Part shown: piece after piece, positions 44,244-51,113 of the stretch
Layout: each line of letters starts with the position of its first letter
Position numbering within the stretch: the stretch's first letter is position 1
Assembly: GCA_944388075.1 (NCBI GenBank)
Contig: CALXHI010000018.1
Span: forward strand, 82,079-146,078
DNA from: an uncultured Clostridia bacterium
Lineage (GTDB): Bacteria > Bacillota > Clostridia > Oscillospirales > Ruminococcaceae
Length of the DNA stretch: 64,000 bases
Direction of reading: 5' to 3'
Notes under the pieces: generated by a model
The model's input: the letters and a program-made list of their open reading frames with translations, nothing else
Database searches by the model: none
What the model was told of the DNA's origin: nothing
Position numbers and translations under genes: made by a program

Positions 44244-45565
44244 AACTGATTTCTCGTATTCTCTCTGTATTCTGCGCTGCAGCAATGATGCTCGGTGCAA
44301 CCGCCTGCGGTGGGGATTCATCCTCGCAGACCGCAGAGCAATCCTCCAGTCAAGCGGATCAGACCTCCGTTGCTGACGAATCCTCCGCTGCCGCCGAAAC
44401 CACTACCACCAACGGCAGCAACTGGGAAATGGCAGATCCATCCCTCAACCTGCCGGCACTCAATCTGGGCTACACGACGCCGGAAATGTGCCAACGTGCC
44501 GTGCTCAATGCAGGCAATCCCGCACGCCTTGCCAATGTCATGAAAAAGGCGCAGAACAAGGAAACCGTCACCATCGGCTGCATTGGCGGCTCGATTACAC
44601 AGGGTACGGGTGCTTCCAATTCCAACAGCAACTATGCCTTCTACAGCATGAGCTGGTGGGCGAAGGCGTTTCCGGAAAATCCGAAACTGAACTTTGTCAA
44701 TGCCGGCATCGGCGCAACGGGCAGCTATATCGGTGTACACCGTGCCGCAGAGGATTTGCTCGCACAAAAACCCGATGTGGTAATTGTAGAATTCTCCGTC
44801 AATGATACCGACGCCACGCTGAACCTCGATACCTATGACAGCCTGGTGCGGCAGATTTTGCAGGCGGATAACAACCCTGCCGTCATTTTGATGTTCATGG
44901 TGCAGGAAAACGGTACGACCTTGCTCGAAACCCATAAGCAAATCGGTGAAGCCTACGACCTGCCGATGATCAGCTTCCGGGAAGCAGTCATGCCGGAAAT
45001 CGAAAAGGGTACATTCACATGGCAGGATATCGAAGCCGACAATATTCACCCCAATTCCAATGGTCACGGCATTGTCGGTGAACTGCTCTGGAACTATTAT
45101 AATTCGGTCTATGCAAAGCTCGATACCATCGATACCTCCGACTTGGCATTCACCGCAGAGCCGGTTACCGCAGACCGCTATCAGAATGCCGTCATCGCCG
45201 GCAGCGCAACCCTCACACCAACCGCCAATACCGGATTTGAACCGGCAGAGTTGAACCAATATTTCCCCGGCAACTGGCAAGCCACTGAGGCCGGTGCAAC
45301 CATCACCTTTGCGGTCAATGCCCGTAACATCGGCGTGCTTTATCAACGCACGATCGACGGAAAGAGCGGTGAATACGAGGTCTATGTGGACGGCGAATTG
45401 ACCGAAACGCTTGACGGCAATCTTCCCGATGGCTGGGGCAATTACGCAGAAGCAACGGAAGTCTTTACCGCCGATACCGCCGCAGAGCATACCGTTGAGC
45501 TTCGCTGCAAGGACGGCAACACCGCCAATGAATTTCAACTGCTCGGATTGCTACTCAGTGAATAA
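44240..45565 (+). CDS. SGNH-hydrolase lipoprotein (carbohydrate-esterase-like)
   Basis: A secreted, probably lipid-anchored esterase of 441 residues. The signal peptide (MKLISRILSVFCAAAMMLGA) ends at a lipobox with Cys23. A Ser/Thr-rich spacer follows. Block I is GGSITQG (Ser118), block III FSVNDTD (Asn188), and block V DNIHPNSNGH (Asp267, His270). After residue 290 a beta-sandwich domain follows (AVNARNIGVLYQRTIDGKSG). The layout resembles polysaccharide deacetylases; the substrate is inferred only. It overlaps nadC as ATGA, odd for an exported esterase, and precedes a pectate lyase gene. Confidence 0.85.
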   Translation: MKLISRILSVFCAAAMMLGATACGGDSSSQTAEQSSSQADQTSVADESSAAAETTTTNGSNWEMADPSLNLPALNLGYTTPEMCQRAVLNAGNPARLANVMKKAQNKETVTIGCIGGSITQGTGASNSNSNYAFYSMSWWAKAFPENPKLNFVNAGIGATGSYIGVHRAAEDLLAQKPDVVIVEFSVNDTDATLNLDTYDSLVRQILQADNNPAVILMFMVQENGTTLLETHKQIGEAYDLPMISFREAVMPEIEKGTFTWQDIEADNIHPNSNGHGIVGELLWNYYNSVYAKLDTIDTSDLAFTAEPVTADRYQNAVIAGSATLTPTANTGFEPAELNQYFPGNWQATEAGATITFAVNARNIGVLYQRTIDGKSGEYEVYVDGELTETLDGNLPDGWGNYAEATEVFTADTAAEHTVELRCKDGNTANEFQLLGLLLSE

Positions 45566-45577
45566 TATGGCATCTTT

Positions 45578-45611
45578 GCAGGACAATGTGTCAGCATTGT
45601 CCTGCATTTTT
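45578..45611 (+). terminator. Terminator of nadB-nadC-esterase operon
   Basis: GCAGGACAATG (45578-45588) pairs perfectly with CATTGTCCTGC (45595-45605), followed by ATTTTTG. Confidence 0.92.
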
Positions 45612-45657
45612 GTATTCTCCCACGGATAAAATGTCAGCATTCCCATACCATATGTCA

Positions 45658-45686
45658 TTGAAAGTCGGACGAAAATGCAGTATCCT
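45658..45686 (+). promoter_or_regulatory. Promoter for the pectate lyase gene
   Basis: TTGAAA (45658-45663), 17-bp spacer, TATCCT (45681-45686). Transcription would start near 45693, leaving a leader of about 135 bases. Confidence 0.6.
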
Positions 45687-45708
45687 ATATATGGAAACCG
45701 GATTCACT

Positions 45709-45768
45709 GGACTGGTTGTCAAACGATGCGTTCCCCCAAAGCCATCGTTTGACACAGTCCCCCCGTTT
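45709..45768 (+). promoter_or_regulatory. Large hairpin with T tract in the pectate lyase leader
   Basis: GGACTG (45709-45714) pairs with CAGTCC (45755-45760), and TGTCAAACGATG (45717-45728) pairs perfectly with CATCGTTTGACA (45743-45754), with a 2-base bulge on the left. CCCCGTTTTTC follows. In position and form it is a leader terminator or attenuator between promoter and gene. Confidence 0.65.
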
Positions 45769-45829
45769 TTCACATAGATTGCTTTTATGAAGAGGGAAAT
45801 TGTATTTGTTGAAAGGGAGGATTTTCACC

Positions 45830-48193
45830 ATGTTTTCTGCTCAAATGCGAAAGCGCATCAGTGTATGCACCGCAACGGCAATGCTGCTGGCAAGCGGCAG
45901 CCTTTTGCCGGAATCCGCAATGCCGAAGCTCTCGGTCGATACCGGCTCGGCACTCGCTGCAACCATCGCAGCAACCCCGATTACCACATCGGCAACCATG
46001 AATTTCACTATACAGGGAACGACCAGTGAATATTTCGATATCTCCGGCAACCTGTCTACCAGCAAGGGCACGATGACCTATAACGGCGAAACCTTGACCC
46101 AGTGCCTGAAGATGGAGACCGCAACATCCATCACGTTCTCGACCGGTAGTGCTTGCACACTGACACTCGTCATCAAGGACGGCGATACCATCTATGTAGA
46201 TGGCACAAAGTATTCGATTGATGCTTCCGGCGTAACCACCATTTCCATTGACTCCGGCAGCCACAGCATCGCAAAGGGTTCCGGCAGTTCCAACCTGTTC
46301 TATATCGCAGTATCCGGCGGTGATGGCTCGCCCGTTGAGACAACGGCTCCGATCACGACCGATTCCGGCACGATCTCCACCACAACAACCACCGGCACCG
46401 TGCCTTCCCATGAAGTTGTCACACCCGGCAATATCTCCGTTTCCAGTGCAGGTGGCTGGAATGAGATGATGTATGCAGTACTCACCGGCGTCAGCGATTC
46501 CGACATCACCGGTGTTTCCTATACCGGTGCCAGCAGCGGTTCGCTCACCGGTCAAGATCTCGAATATCTGGTACGGGATGTCAGCGGCGGCGTTCGGGTT
46601 GACGTACTCGGACTCAAGCCCGGTATCTACACCCTGAACATCGAAACCACCGGCGGTACGGTTTCTATCAGTAATATCACGGTCGGCGCACAGGATCGCT
46701 CCGGCTATGCACACTTCAACTACAACGCCGGCGTTGGTGCATATAACAATGACGGTACACTCAAGAGCAATGCCGTTGTCCTCTATGTCACCGACAGCAA
46801 CAAGAACTCCGTTACCGTCACTTCCAAGGACGGCACAACCGTAACCGGTATCGGCAATATCCTCAACTCCGGCGGTCAGGATAACGGCTCGGGTCAGACT
46901 TCTAAGGGTGGTAAGCCCAATTCCAACAGCGATATCATCGAGAAAATCGCAAAGGACGGCACACCACTGGTTATTCGTATCATCGGCAATGTCACCGCTC
47001 CCGATGGTCTTACAGCTTATGACTCCGTGGACTACGGTGGGTCGGTCGGCGATAACGGCTACATGGCAAGAATGCAGTCCGGTAAGGACGTGACCATCGA
47101 GGGTGTCGGCACGGACGCTACCATCAACGGCTGGGGCATTCATTTTATCGCCGAATCCGCCAATACCAACCTCGGCGAAAGCTTCGAGGTTCGCAACATC
47201 GCATTCCGCAATGTTCCCGAGGACTGCATCGGTATGGAAGGCGTGCAGAGTGACGATGCTCTGACCGCACCGGTCGAGCATTGCTGGATTCACAACTGCG
47301 AATTCTATGCACCGTCCATCTCCAATCCTGCTGAGTCCGATAAGGACGGCGGCGATGGTGCCTGCGACTTTAAGCGTGGTCTGTATTTCACCAACAGCTA
47401 TTGCTACTATGAGGGCTACCACAAGACCAATCTGGTTGGTTCTTCCGATACCTCGCTCCAATACCACATCACCTTCCACCACAACTACTGGAAGAGCTGC
47501 GAATCCAGAGGTCCGCTCGCCCGTCATGCCAATATCCATATGTACAACAACATCTTCGAGGGTCAGACCAGCTACTGCATGAATCCCAGAGCGACCGCAT
47601 TCATCTTCTCCGAGTACAATCTCTTTGAGAATTCCAAGGATCCGATGACCCTTAAATCCGAAGGTGTGGTCAAGAGCTACAACGATACCATCAACAACTG
47701 CTCCGGCGATCAGGACGGCGTGTTCGTCTCCAGCCGCAGCGAGACCGTTTCCAACAGCAATCTCTATGGCGATTTCGAGCGCAATTCGTCCCTCTCCTAT
47801 ATCCCGAGCGGCAACTACGTCCTCCAGGAGAGCACCGCTAACCTGAAGTCCAACTTCGAGAGCATCGGTGGCTGCATGGATGAGGACAGCGGCAGCAGCG
47901 GCAGTGTCGTCACACAGCCTACAACCACAACGACCACTTCCACGACAACAACAACTACTACTACAACAACAACCGGTGATGTCGCCGCTACTCTGGTCGG
48001 TGATATCGATTGCAACGGCACTGTCAATATCGCAGACTGCGTACTGCTTTCTCGCTTTGTATCGGAAGATTCCGCTGCCGTCGTGAGCTCGGAAGGCAGA
48101 GCCAATGCCGACTGTTCCGGCGATCAGCAGATTACTGCAACCGATTGCTCTATGATCCTGCAGTTCCTCGCAAACATCTCGGATACCCTGTAA
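45830..48193 (+). CDS. Dockerin-bearing pectate lyase (PL1)
   Basis: A secreted 787-residue enzyme. A signal peptide occupies residues 1-27. An N-terminal beta-sandwich-like domain (about 55-165, starting MNFTIQGTTSEYFDISGN) is not assigned. A Thr-rich linker follows. The PL1 catalytic parallel beta-helix spans about 290-685: EHCWIHNCEFYAP, the Ca2+/Asp segment KDGGDGACDFKRG, and HHNYWKSCESRGPLARHAN with the catalytic Arg. An 18-residue Thr/Ser linker (698-715) leads to the dockerin: VGDIDCNGTVNIADCVLLSR and NADCSGDQQITATDCSMILQ, two F-hand Ca2+ repeats, so it should join a cellulosome. GGGAGG lies 9 bases before the ATG. Confidence 0.93.
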   Translation: MFSAQMRKRISVCTATAMLLASGSLLPESAMPKLSVDTGSALAATIAATPITTSATMNFTIQGTTSEYFDISGNLSTSKGTMTYNGETLTQCLKMETATSITFSTGSACTLTLVIKDGDTIYVDGTKYSIDASGVTTISIDSGSHSIAKGSGSSNLFYIAVSGGDGSPVETTAPITTDSGTISTTTTTGTVPSHEVVTPGNISVSSAGGWNEMMYAVLTGVSDSDITGVSYTGASSGSLTGQDLEYLVRDVSGGVRVDVLGLKPGIYTLNIETTGGTVSISNITVGAQDRSGYAHFNYNAGVGAYNNDGTLKSNAVVLYVTDSNKNSVTVTSKDGTTVTGIGNILNSGGQDNGSGQTSKGGKPNSNSDIIEKIAKDGTPLVIRIIGNVTAPDGLTAYDSVDYGGSVGDNGYMARMQSGKDVTIEGVGTDATINGWGIHFIAESANTNLGESFEVRNIAFRNVPEDCIGMEGVQSDDALTAPVEHCWIHNCEFYAPSISNPAESDKDGGDGACDFKRGLYFTNSYCYYEGYHKTNLVGSSDTSLQYHITFHHNYWKSCESRGPLARHANIHMYNNIFEGQTSYCMNPRATAFIFSEYNLFENSKDPMTLKSEGVVKSYNDTINNCSGDQDGVFVSSRSETVSNSNLYGDFERNSSLSYIPSGNYVLQESTANLKSNFESIGGCMDEDSGSSGSVVTQPTTTTTTSTTTTTTTTTTTGDVAATLVGDIDCNGTVNIADCVLLSRFVSEDSAAVVSSEGRANADCSGDQQITATDCSMILQFLANISDTL

Positions 48194-48240
48194 GAACAGC
48201 TTCTATTTTGCTTGTTATCCCCTTTTCAATATGGCACAAC

Positions 48241-48274
48241 GGCAGTCGGCACAACCCGGCTGCCTTTGTGTTTG
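48241..48274 (+). terminator. Terminator of the pectate lyase gene
   Basis: GGCAGTCGG (48241-48249) pairs with CCGGCTGCC (48256-48264) with one G-U pair, followed by TTTGTGTTTG. Confidence 0.7.
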
Positions 48275-48288
48275 TATGCAGCATGCAG

Positions 48289-48317
48289 TTGACAGACAGC
48301 ATTTTTTGTGGTATGAT
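48289..48317 (+). promoter_or_regulatory. Upstream promoter of the yerC-type gene
   Basis: TTGACA (48289-48294), 17-bp spacer, TATGAT (48312-48317). About 170 bases before the start. Confidence 0.7.
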
Positions 48318-48383
48318 AGGTGCAGACGTTCATCCATTTCCACACATGATTCCGAATCAACGAAGTTTTTTTCGGAAAAGCCC

Positions 48384-48412
48384 TTTACTTTTACATGATA
48401 ATGTGCTAAAAT
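48384..48412 (+). promoter_or_regulatory. Second, proximal promoter of the yerC-type gene
   Basis: TTTACT (48384-48389), 17-bp spacer, TAAAAT (48407-48412). The -35 is weak. Confidence 0.5.
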
Positions 48413-48491
48413 GTTAGAGGAAGCACCGATACTCATACCTGCTGTCAAGCACGATCGCTATTTTGAGTTATTTTGATTGGAGGCGTTCTTT

Positions 48492-48806
48492 ATGTCCGAA
48501 TTCAAAACCATCAACGAAGACTATATGTCGGATCTCTACGAAGCCATTCTCTGCCTGAAAACGAAAGAAGAGGTCGCACTGTTCCTACAGGATCTCTGTA
48601 CACCGCAGGAGCGAATTGCCATTTCGCAACGCTATCAAATCGCAAAGTTGCTCACGGAAAAACACCCCTATGCGGAAATCATGGAGAAAACCTCCACCAG
48701 CACCGCTACCATCAGCCGTGTCAATCGTTCGCTCCGTATGGCAACCGCAGGTGGCTATGCCATCGTCTTCGAGCGTCTGGCATTCAAGAAAAAAGGCTCG
48801 CAGTAA
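48492..48806 (+). CDS. YerC/YecD-family TrpR-like DNA-binding protein
   Basis: A 104-residue protein, MSEFKTINEDYMSDLYEAIL at the start, with a TrpR-type helix-turn-helix: LCTPQERIAISQRYQIAKLL, then MEKTSTSTATISRVNRSLRM. The family is common in Firmicutes and its target is not clear. The ATG at 48492 follows GGAGG by 8 bases. Two promoters lie upstream, and a methyltransferase gene follows after 3 bases, so they are co-transcribed. Confidence 0.9.
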   Translation: MSEFKTINEDYMSDLYEAILCLKTKEEVALFLQDLCTPQERIAISQRYQIAKLLTEKHPYAEIMEKTSTSTATISRVNRSLRMATAGGYAIVFERLAFKKKGSQ

Positions 48807-48809
48807 TCC

Positions 48810-49577
48810 ATGGCAGGATACAACACATTTGCACAGTACTATGATGCGCTCACGCAGAATGTCTGCTATGCCGATCGTGCCGCAGCTCTGCATGGGCGCA
48901 TCCTGCAATGGCAGCAAGAACCCATGCCCGATCGCATTTTGCTTGATTTGGCATGCGGTACCGGCAGCCTGTCCGCAGCGTTGGCCCGTCTGGGCTATGA
49001 TGTCATCGGTGTTGACAGCTCCGCCGATATGCTCAATGAAGCGCTCGACAAGAAATATGACAGTGGTCTGCCCATCCAATACCTGCAGCAGGATATGCGA
49101 AGGCTCGACCTGTTCGGCACGATCAGCGTGACGGTCTGCGCCCTCGACAGCATCAACCACCTGCATTCATTCGAGGATGTGCGGCAGGTGTTTTCACGGG
49201 TCAGCCTGTTCTCCAACCCCAATGCGCTGTTTCTGTTCGATGTCAATACGCAATATAAGCATCGGGAAATCCTCGCCGATCAATGCTTTGTCTATGAATT
49301 ACCCGACTGCTTCTGTGTCTGGCAGAATCAGCTTGCGGATACTGCACCCCACTATCCCGTCACCATTCGACTGGATTTCTTCGAGCAGTCTGCGCAATCC
49401 CCATCGCAGTATTACCGCTCCTCCGAGCAATTCGTTGAACGGTTCTATGATGACGCAACCATTCGCCGGCTGTTACAGGAAACCGGCTTTACGCTGCTCG
49501 AATGCTGTGACGGTGATACCTTTGCCCCACCACAGCCGCAAACACAGCGACTTTGCTACATCGCCAAAAAACTGTAA
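48810..49577 (+). CDS. Class I SAM-dependent methyltransferase
   Basis: A 255-residue protein with motif I LLDLACGTGSLSAALARLGY, then VIGVDSSADMLNEAL and VCALDSINHLHSFEDVRQVF. It starts AGYNTFAQYYDALTQNVCYA, typical of the methyltransferase type 11/25 group found in clostridia. The substrate is unknown. It lies between a YerC-type regulator and hslO, 12 bases upstream of the latter. Confidence 0.85.
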   Translation: MAGYNTFAQYYDALTQNVCYADRAAALHGRILQWQQEPMPDRILLDLACGTGSLSAALARLGYDVIGVDSSADMLNEALDKKYDSGLPIQYLQQDMRRLDLFGTISVTVCALDSINHLHSFEDVRQVFSRVSLFSNPNALFLFDVNTQYKHREILADQCFVYELPDCFCVWQNQLADTAPHYPVTIRLDFFEQSAQSPSQYYRSSEQFVERFYDDATIRRLLQETGFTLLECCDGDTFAPPQPQTQRLCYIAKKL

Positions 49578-49589
49578 GGAGTTCCCACT

Positions 49590-50465
49590 ATGAACGGTAT
49601 CTTAAAACGCTATTTGTCCGCTGACGGCTCTGTTGTCTGTTCGGTCTTGGAGGGTACGGCACTTTGCGCCGCAATGGAGCGCATCCACCACCCCTCTGCC
49701 GTTTGCACTGCCGCACTCGGCCGTCTGAGCATGGCGGCATCGCTGCTCGGCTATGACCTCAAGAATCCCGACGATACCGTAACCGTTCGTCTGGACGGCG
49801 GCGGGCCTGCCGGCGTTTTGGTCGCAGTTGCCGACTATCACGGCAATGTCAAGAGCTATGTGGAGAACCCGATTGTGGAAATTCCGCTCAATGCACAGGG
49901 CAAGCTCGATGTTGCCGGTGCGGTCGGCACGGACGGCACACTCTATGTCATCAAGGATTTGGGACTCAAAGAAACCTATGCCGGACAAACACCGTTAATA
50001 TCCGGCGAAATTGCCGAGGATATCACGCAGTATTTCGCCATCAGCGAGCAGATTCCATCTGCCTGCGGTCTGGGCGTTTTGGTCAACCCCGATCTGACCG
50101 TTGCGCAAGCAGGCGGCTATCTCATTCAGCTGCTTCCCTTCGCCGCAGAGGAAACCATTTCCCGGCTTGAACGCAATCTTGCAGGCATCACCAGCGTGAC
50201 CGCCTTGCTCGAACAGGGACTGCATGCCGAGGATATCGCCGAACGCTTGCTGAACGGACTCGAACCGAACCTGCTTGATGAATCCACACCTGCCTATCGC
50301 TGCGACTGCTCCAGAGAACGCACAACCCGTATGCTTGCCGCCCTTGATGACAAAACCCTCACCGAAATGGCAGACGAAATGCCCGATATCGAGGTCTGCT
50401 GTCATTTCTGCAATGCGGTCTATCACTTCACGCCCGATGAGGTTCGTGCCCTGCGGAAAACCTAA
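49590..50465 (+). CDS. hslO: Redox-regulated chaperone Hsp33
   Basis: Holding chaperone activated by oxidation, in the cytoplasm. Length 291 is normal. Four zinc-binding cysteines lie near the C-terminus: CDC in AYRCDCSRERTTRM and CHFC in VCCHFCNAVYHFTPDE. DGGGPAGVLVAVADYHGNVK and QIPSACGLGVLVNPDLTVAQ are family segments. AAGGAG lies about 8 bases before the ATG. Confidence 0.97.
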   Translation: MNGILKRYLSADGSVVCSVLEGTALCAAMERIHHPSAVCTAALGRLSMAASLLGYDLKNPDDTVTVRLDGGGPAGVLVAVADYHGNVKSYVENPIVEIPLNAQGKLDVAGAVGTDGTLYVIKDLGLKETYAGQTPLISGEIAEDITQYFAISEQIPSACGLGVLVNPDLTVAQAGGYLIQLLPFAAEETISRLERNLAGITSVTALLEQGLHAEDIAERLLNGLEPNLLDESTPAYRCDCSRERTTRMLAALDDKTLTEMADEMPDIEVCCHFCNAVYHFTPDEVRALRKT

Positions 50466-50519
50466 TTGCCGGCATTTATTGTTATACGAAAAAAATATAT
50501 GGGAATTTTCAAAAAGCCC

Positions 50520-50548
50520 TTGACAAACGCTGCCGCATCGTGTATAAT
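50520..50548 (+). promoter_or_regulatory. Promoter for the tRNA cluster
   Basis: TTGACA (50520-50525), 17-bp spacer, TATAAT (50543-50548): perfect consensus, about 30 bases before tRNA-Val. Confidence 0.9.
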
Positions 50549-50582
50549 AGTAAAGCACTGTGATTCACACGGTGCGGAACAC

Positions 50583-50655
50583 GGGGGTTTAGCTCAGCTG
50601 GGAGAGCATCTGCCTTACAAGCAGAGGGTCACAGGTTCGAGCCCTGTAGTCCCCA
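50583..50655 (+). tRNA. tRNA-Val (anticodon TAC)
   Basis: Cloverleaf with acceptor GGGGGTT/AGTCCCC, D arm GCTC...GAGC, anticodon loop CTTACAA within a TCTGC/GCAGA stem, and T arm ACAGG-TTCGAGC-CCTGT. CCA is not encoded. Confidence 0.97.
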
Positions 50656-50658
50656 TAT

Positions 50659-50732
50659 GGCCTGGTAGTTCAGTTGGTTAGAACGCCGCCCTGTCACGGC
50701 GGAGGTCGTGGGTTCGAGTCCCATCCAGGTCG
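50659..50732 (+). tRNA. tRNA-Asp (anticodon GTC)
   Basis: Acceptor GGCCTGG/CCAGGTC, anticodon stem CCGCC/GGCGG with loop CTGTCAC, T arm GTGGG-TTCGAGT-CCCAT. CCA is not encoded. Confidence 0.97.
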
Positions 50733-50743
50733 TTCCAAAATAT

Positions 50744-50816
50744 GCGGATTTAGCTCATCTGGTAGAGCGCCACCTTGCCAAGGTGGAGGTAGCGAGTTCG
50801 AGCCTCGTAATCCGCT
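50744..50816 (+). tRNA. tRNA-Gly (anticodon GCC)
   Basis: Acceptor GCGGATT/AATCCGC, anticodon stem CCACC/GGTGG with loop TTGCCAA, T arm GCGAG-TTCGAGC-CTCGT. CCA is not encoded. Confidence 0.97.
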
Positions 50817-50826
50817 TTTTTCTTTT

Positions 50827-50897
50827 GGCGCGATAGCCAAGTGGTAAAGCAATGGTCTGCAACACCGTGATCACCAGTTCAAATCTGGTTCGCGCCT
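50827..50897 (+). tRNA. tRNA-Cys (anticodon GCA)
   Basis: Acceptor GGCGCGA/TCGCGCC, anticodon loop CTGCAAC in stem ATGGT/ACCGT, T arm ACCAG-TTCAAAT-CTGGT, short D loop. CCA is not encoded. Confidence 0.97.
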
Positions 50898-50901
50898 CTC
50901 G

Positions 50902-50945
50902 CAAAATCGTCTGTATGCAACGCATATGGGCGATTTTGTTTTTAT
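50902..50945 (+). terminator. Terminator of the tRNA cluster
   Basis: CAAAATCG (50902-50909) pairs with CGATTTTG (50931-50938), with an inner ATGC/GCAT stem, then TTTTTAT. Confidence 0.85.
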
Positions 50946-50956
50946 CTGTATTATAC

Positions 50957-50985
50957 TTGATTTTTCAAGCGAAATCTGATATAAT
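50957..50985 (+). promoter_or_regulatory. Promoter for glnN
   Basis: TTGATT (50957-50962), 17-bp spacer, TATAAT (50980-50985). Confidence 0.8.
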
Positions 50986-50991
50986 GGTAGA

Positions 50992-51113
50992 ATAGATTTC
51001 CATGCACGGCAACCGTGTGCCATATGCTCCGCGCAAGATGGTTGTTTGTTTATGGTCATATCGGCAGGCCTCCCCTGTCGAAAGTAATATGATATAGATT
51101 GGAGATGTTACCT
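50992..51113 (+). promoter_or_regulatory. Structured 5' leader of glnN
   Basis: About 120 bases. CACGG (51005-51009) and CCGTG (51013-51017) form one hairpin. CGGCAGG (51062-51068) and CCTGTCG (51074-51080) form another whose loop CCTCC is complementary to the Shine-Dalgarno core GGAG at about 51101-51104. The second stem is flanked by CATAT and ATATG. It does not match the glutamine riboswitch consensus as I know it. Confidence 0.45.

Noticed and set aside
45785..47539. A 584-codon open frame on the minus strand opposite the pectate lyase
   Set aside because: Gly/Val/Ile/Cys-rich antisense of a repetitive beta-helix gene with good codon use on the plus strand.
47925..47978. ACA/ACC-rich repeat, considered as a microsatellite or CRISPR-like element
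   Set aside because: It encodes the Thr-rich linker before the dockerin and has no spacer-repeat structure.
50992..51113. Glutamine (glnA-type) riboswitch before glnN
   Set aside because: GAAAGTA is only a loose match to the conserved core, and the flanking stems do not fit. Recorded as an unknown structured leader.
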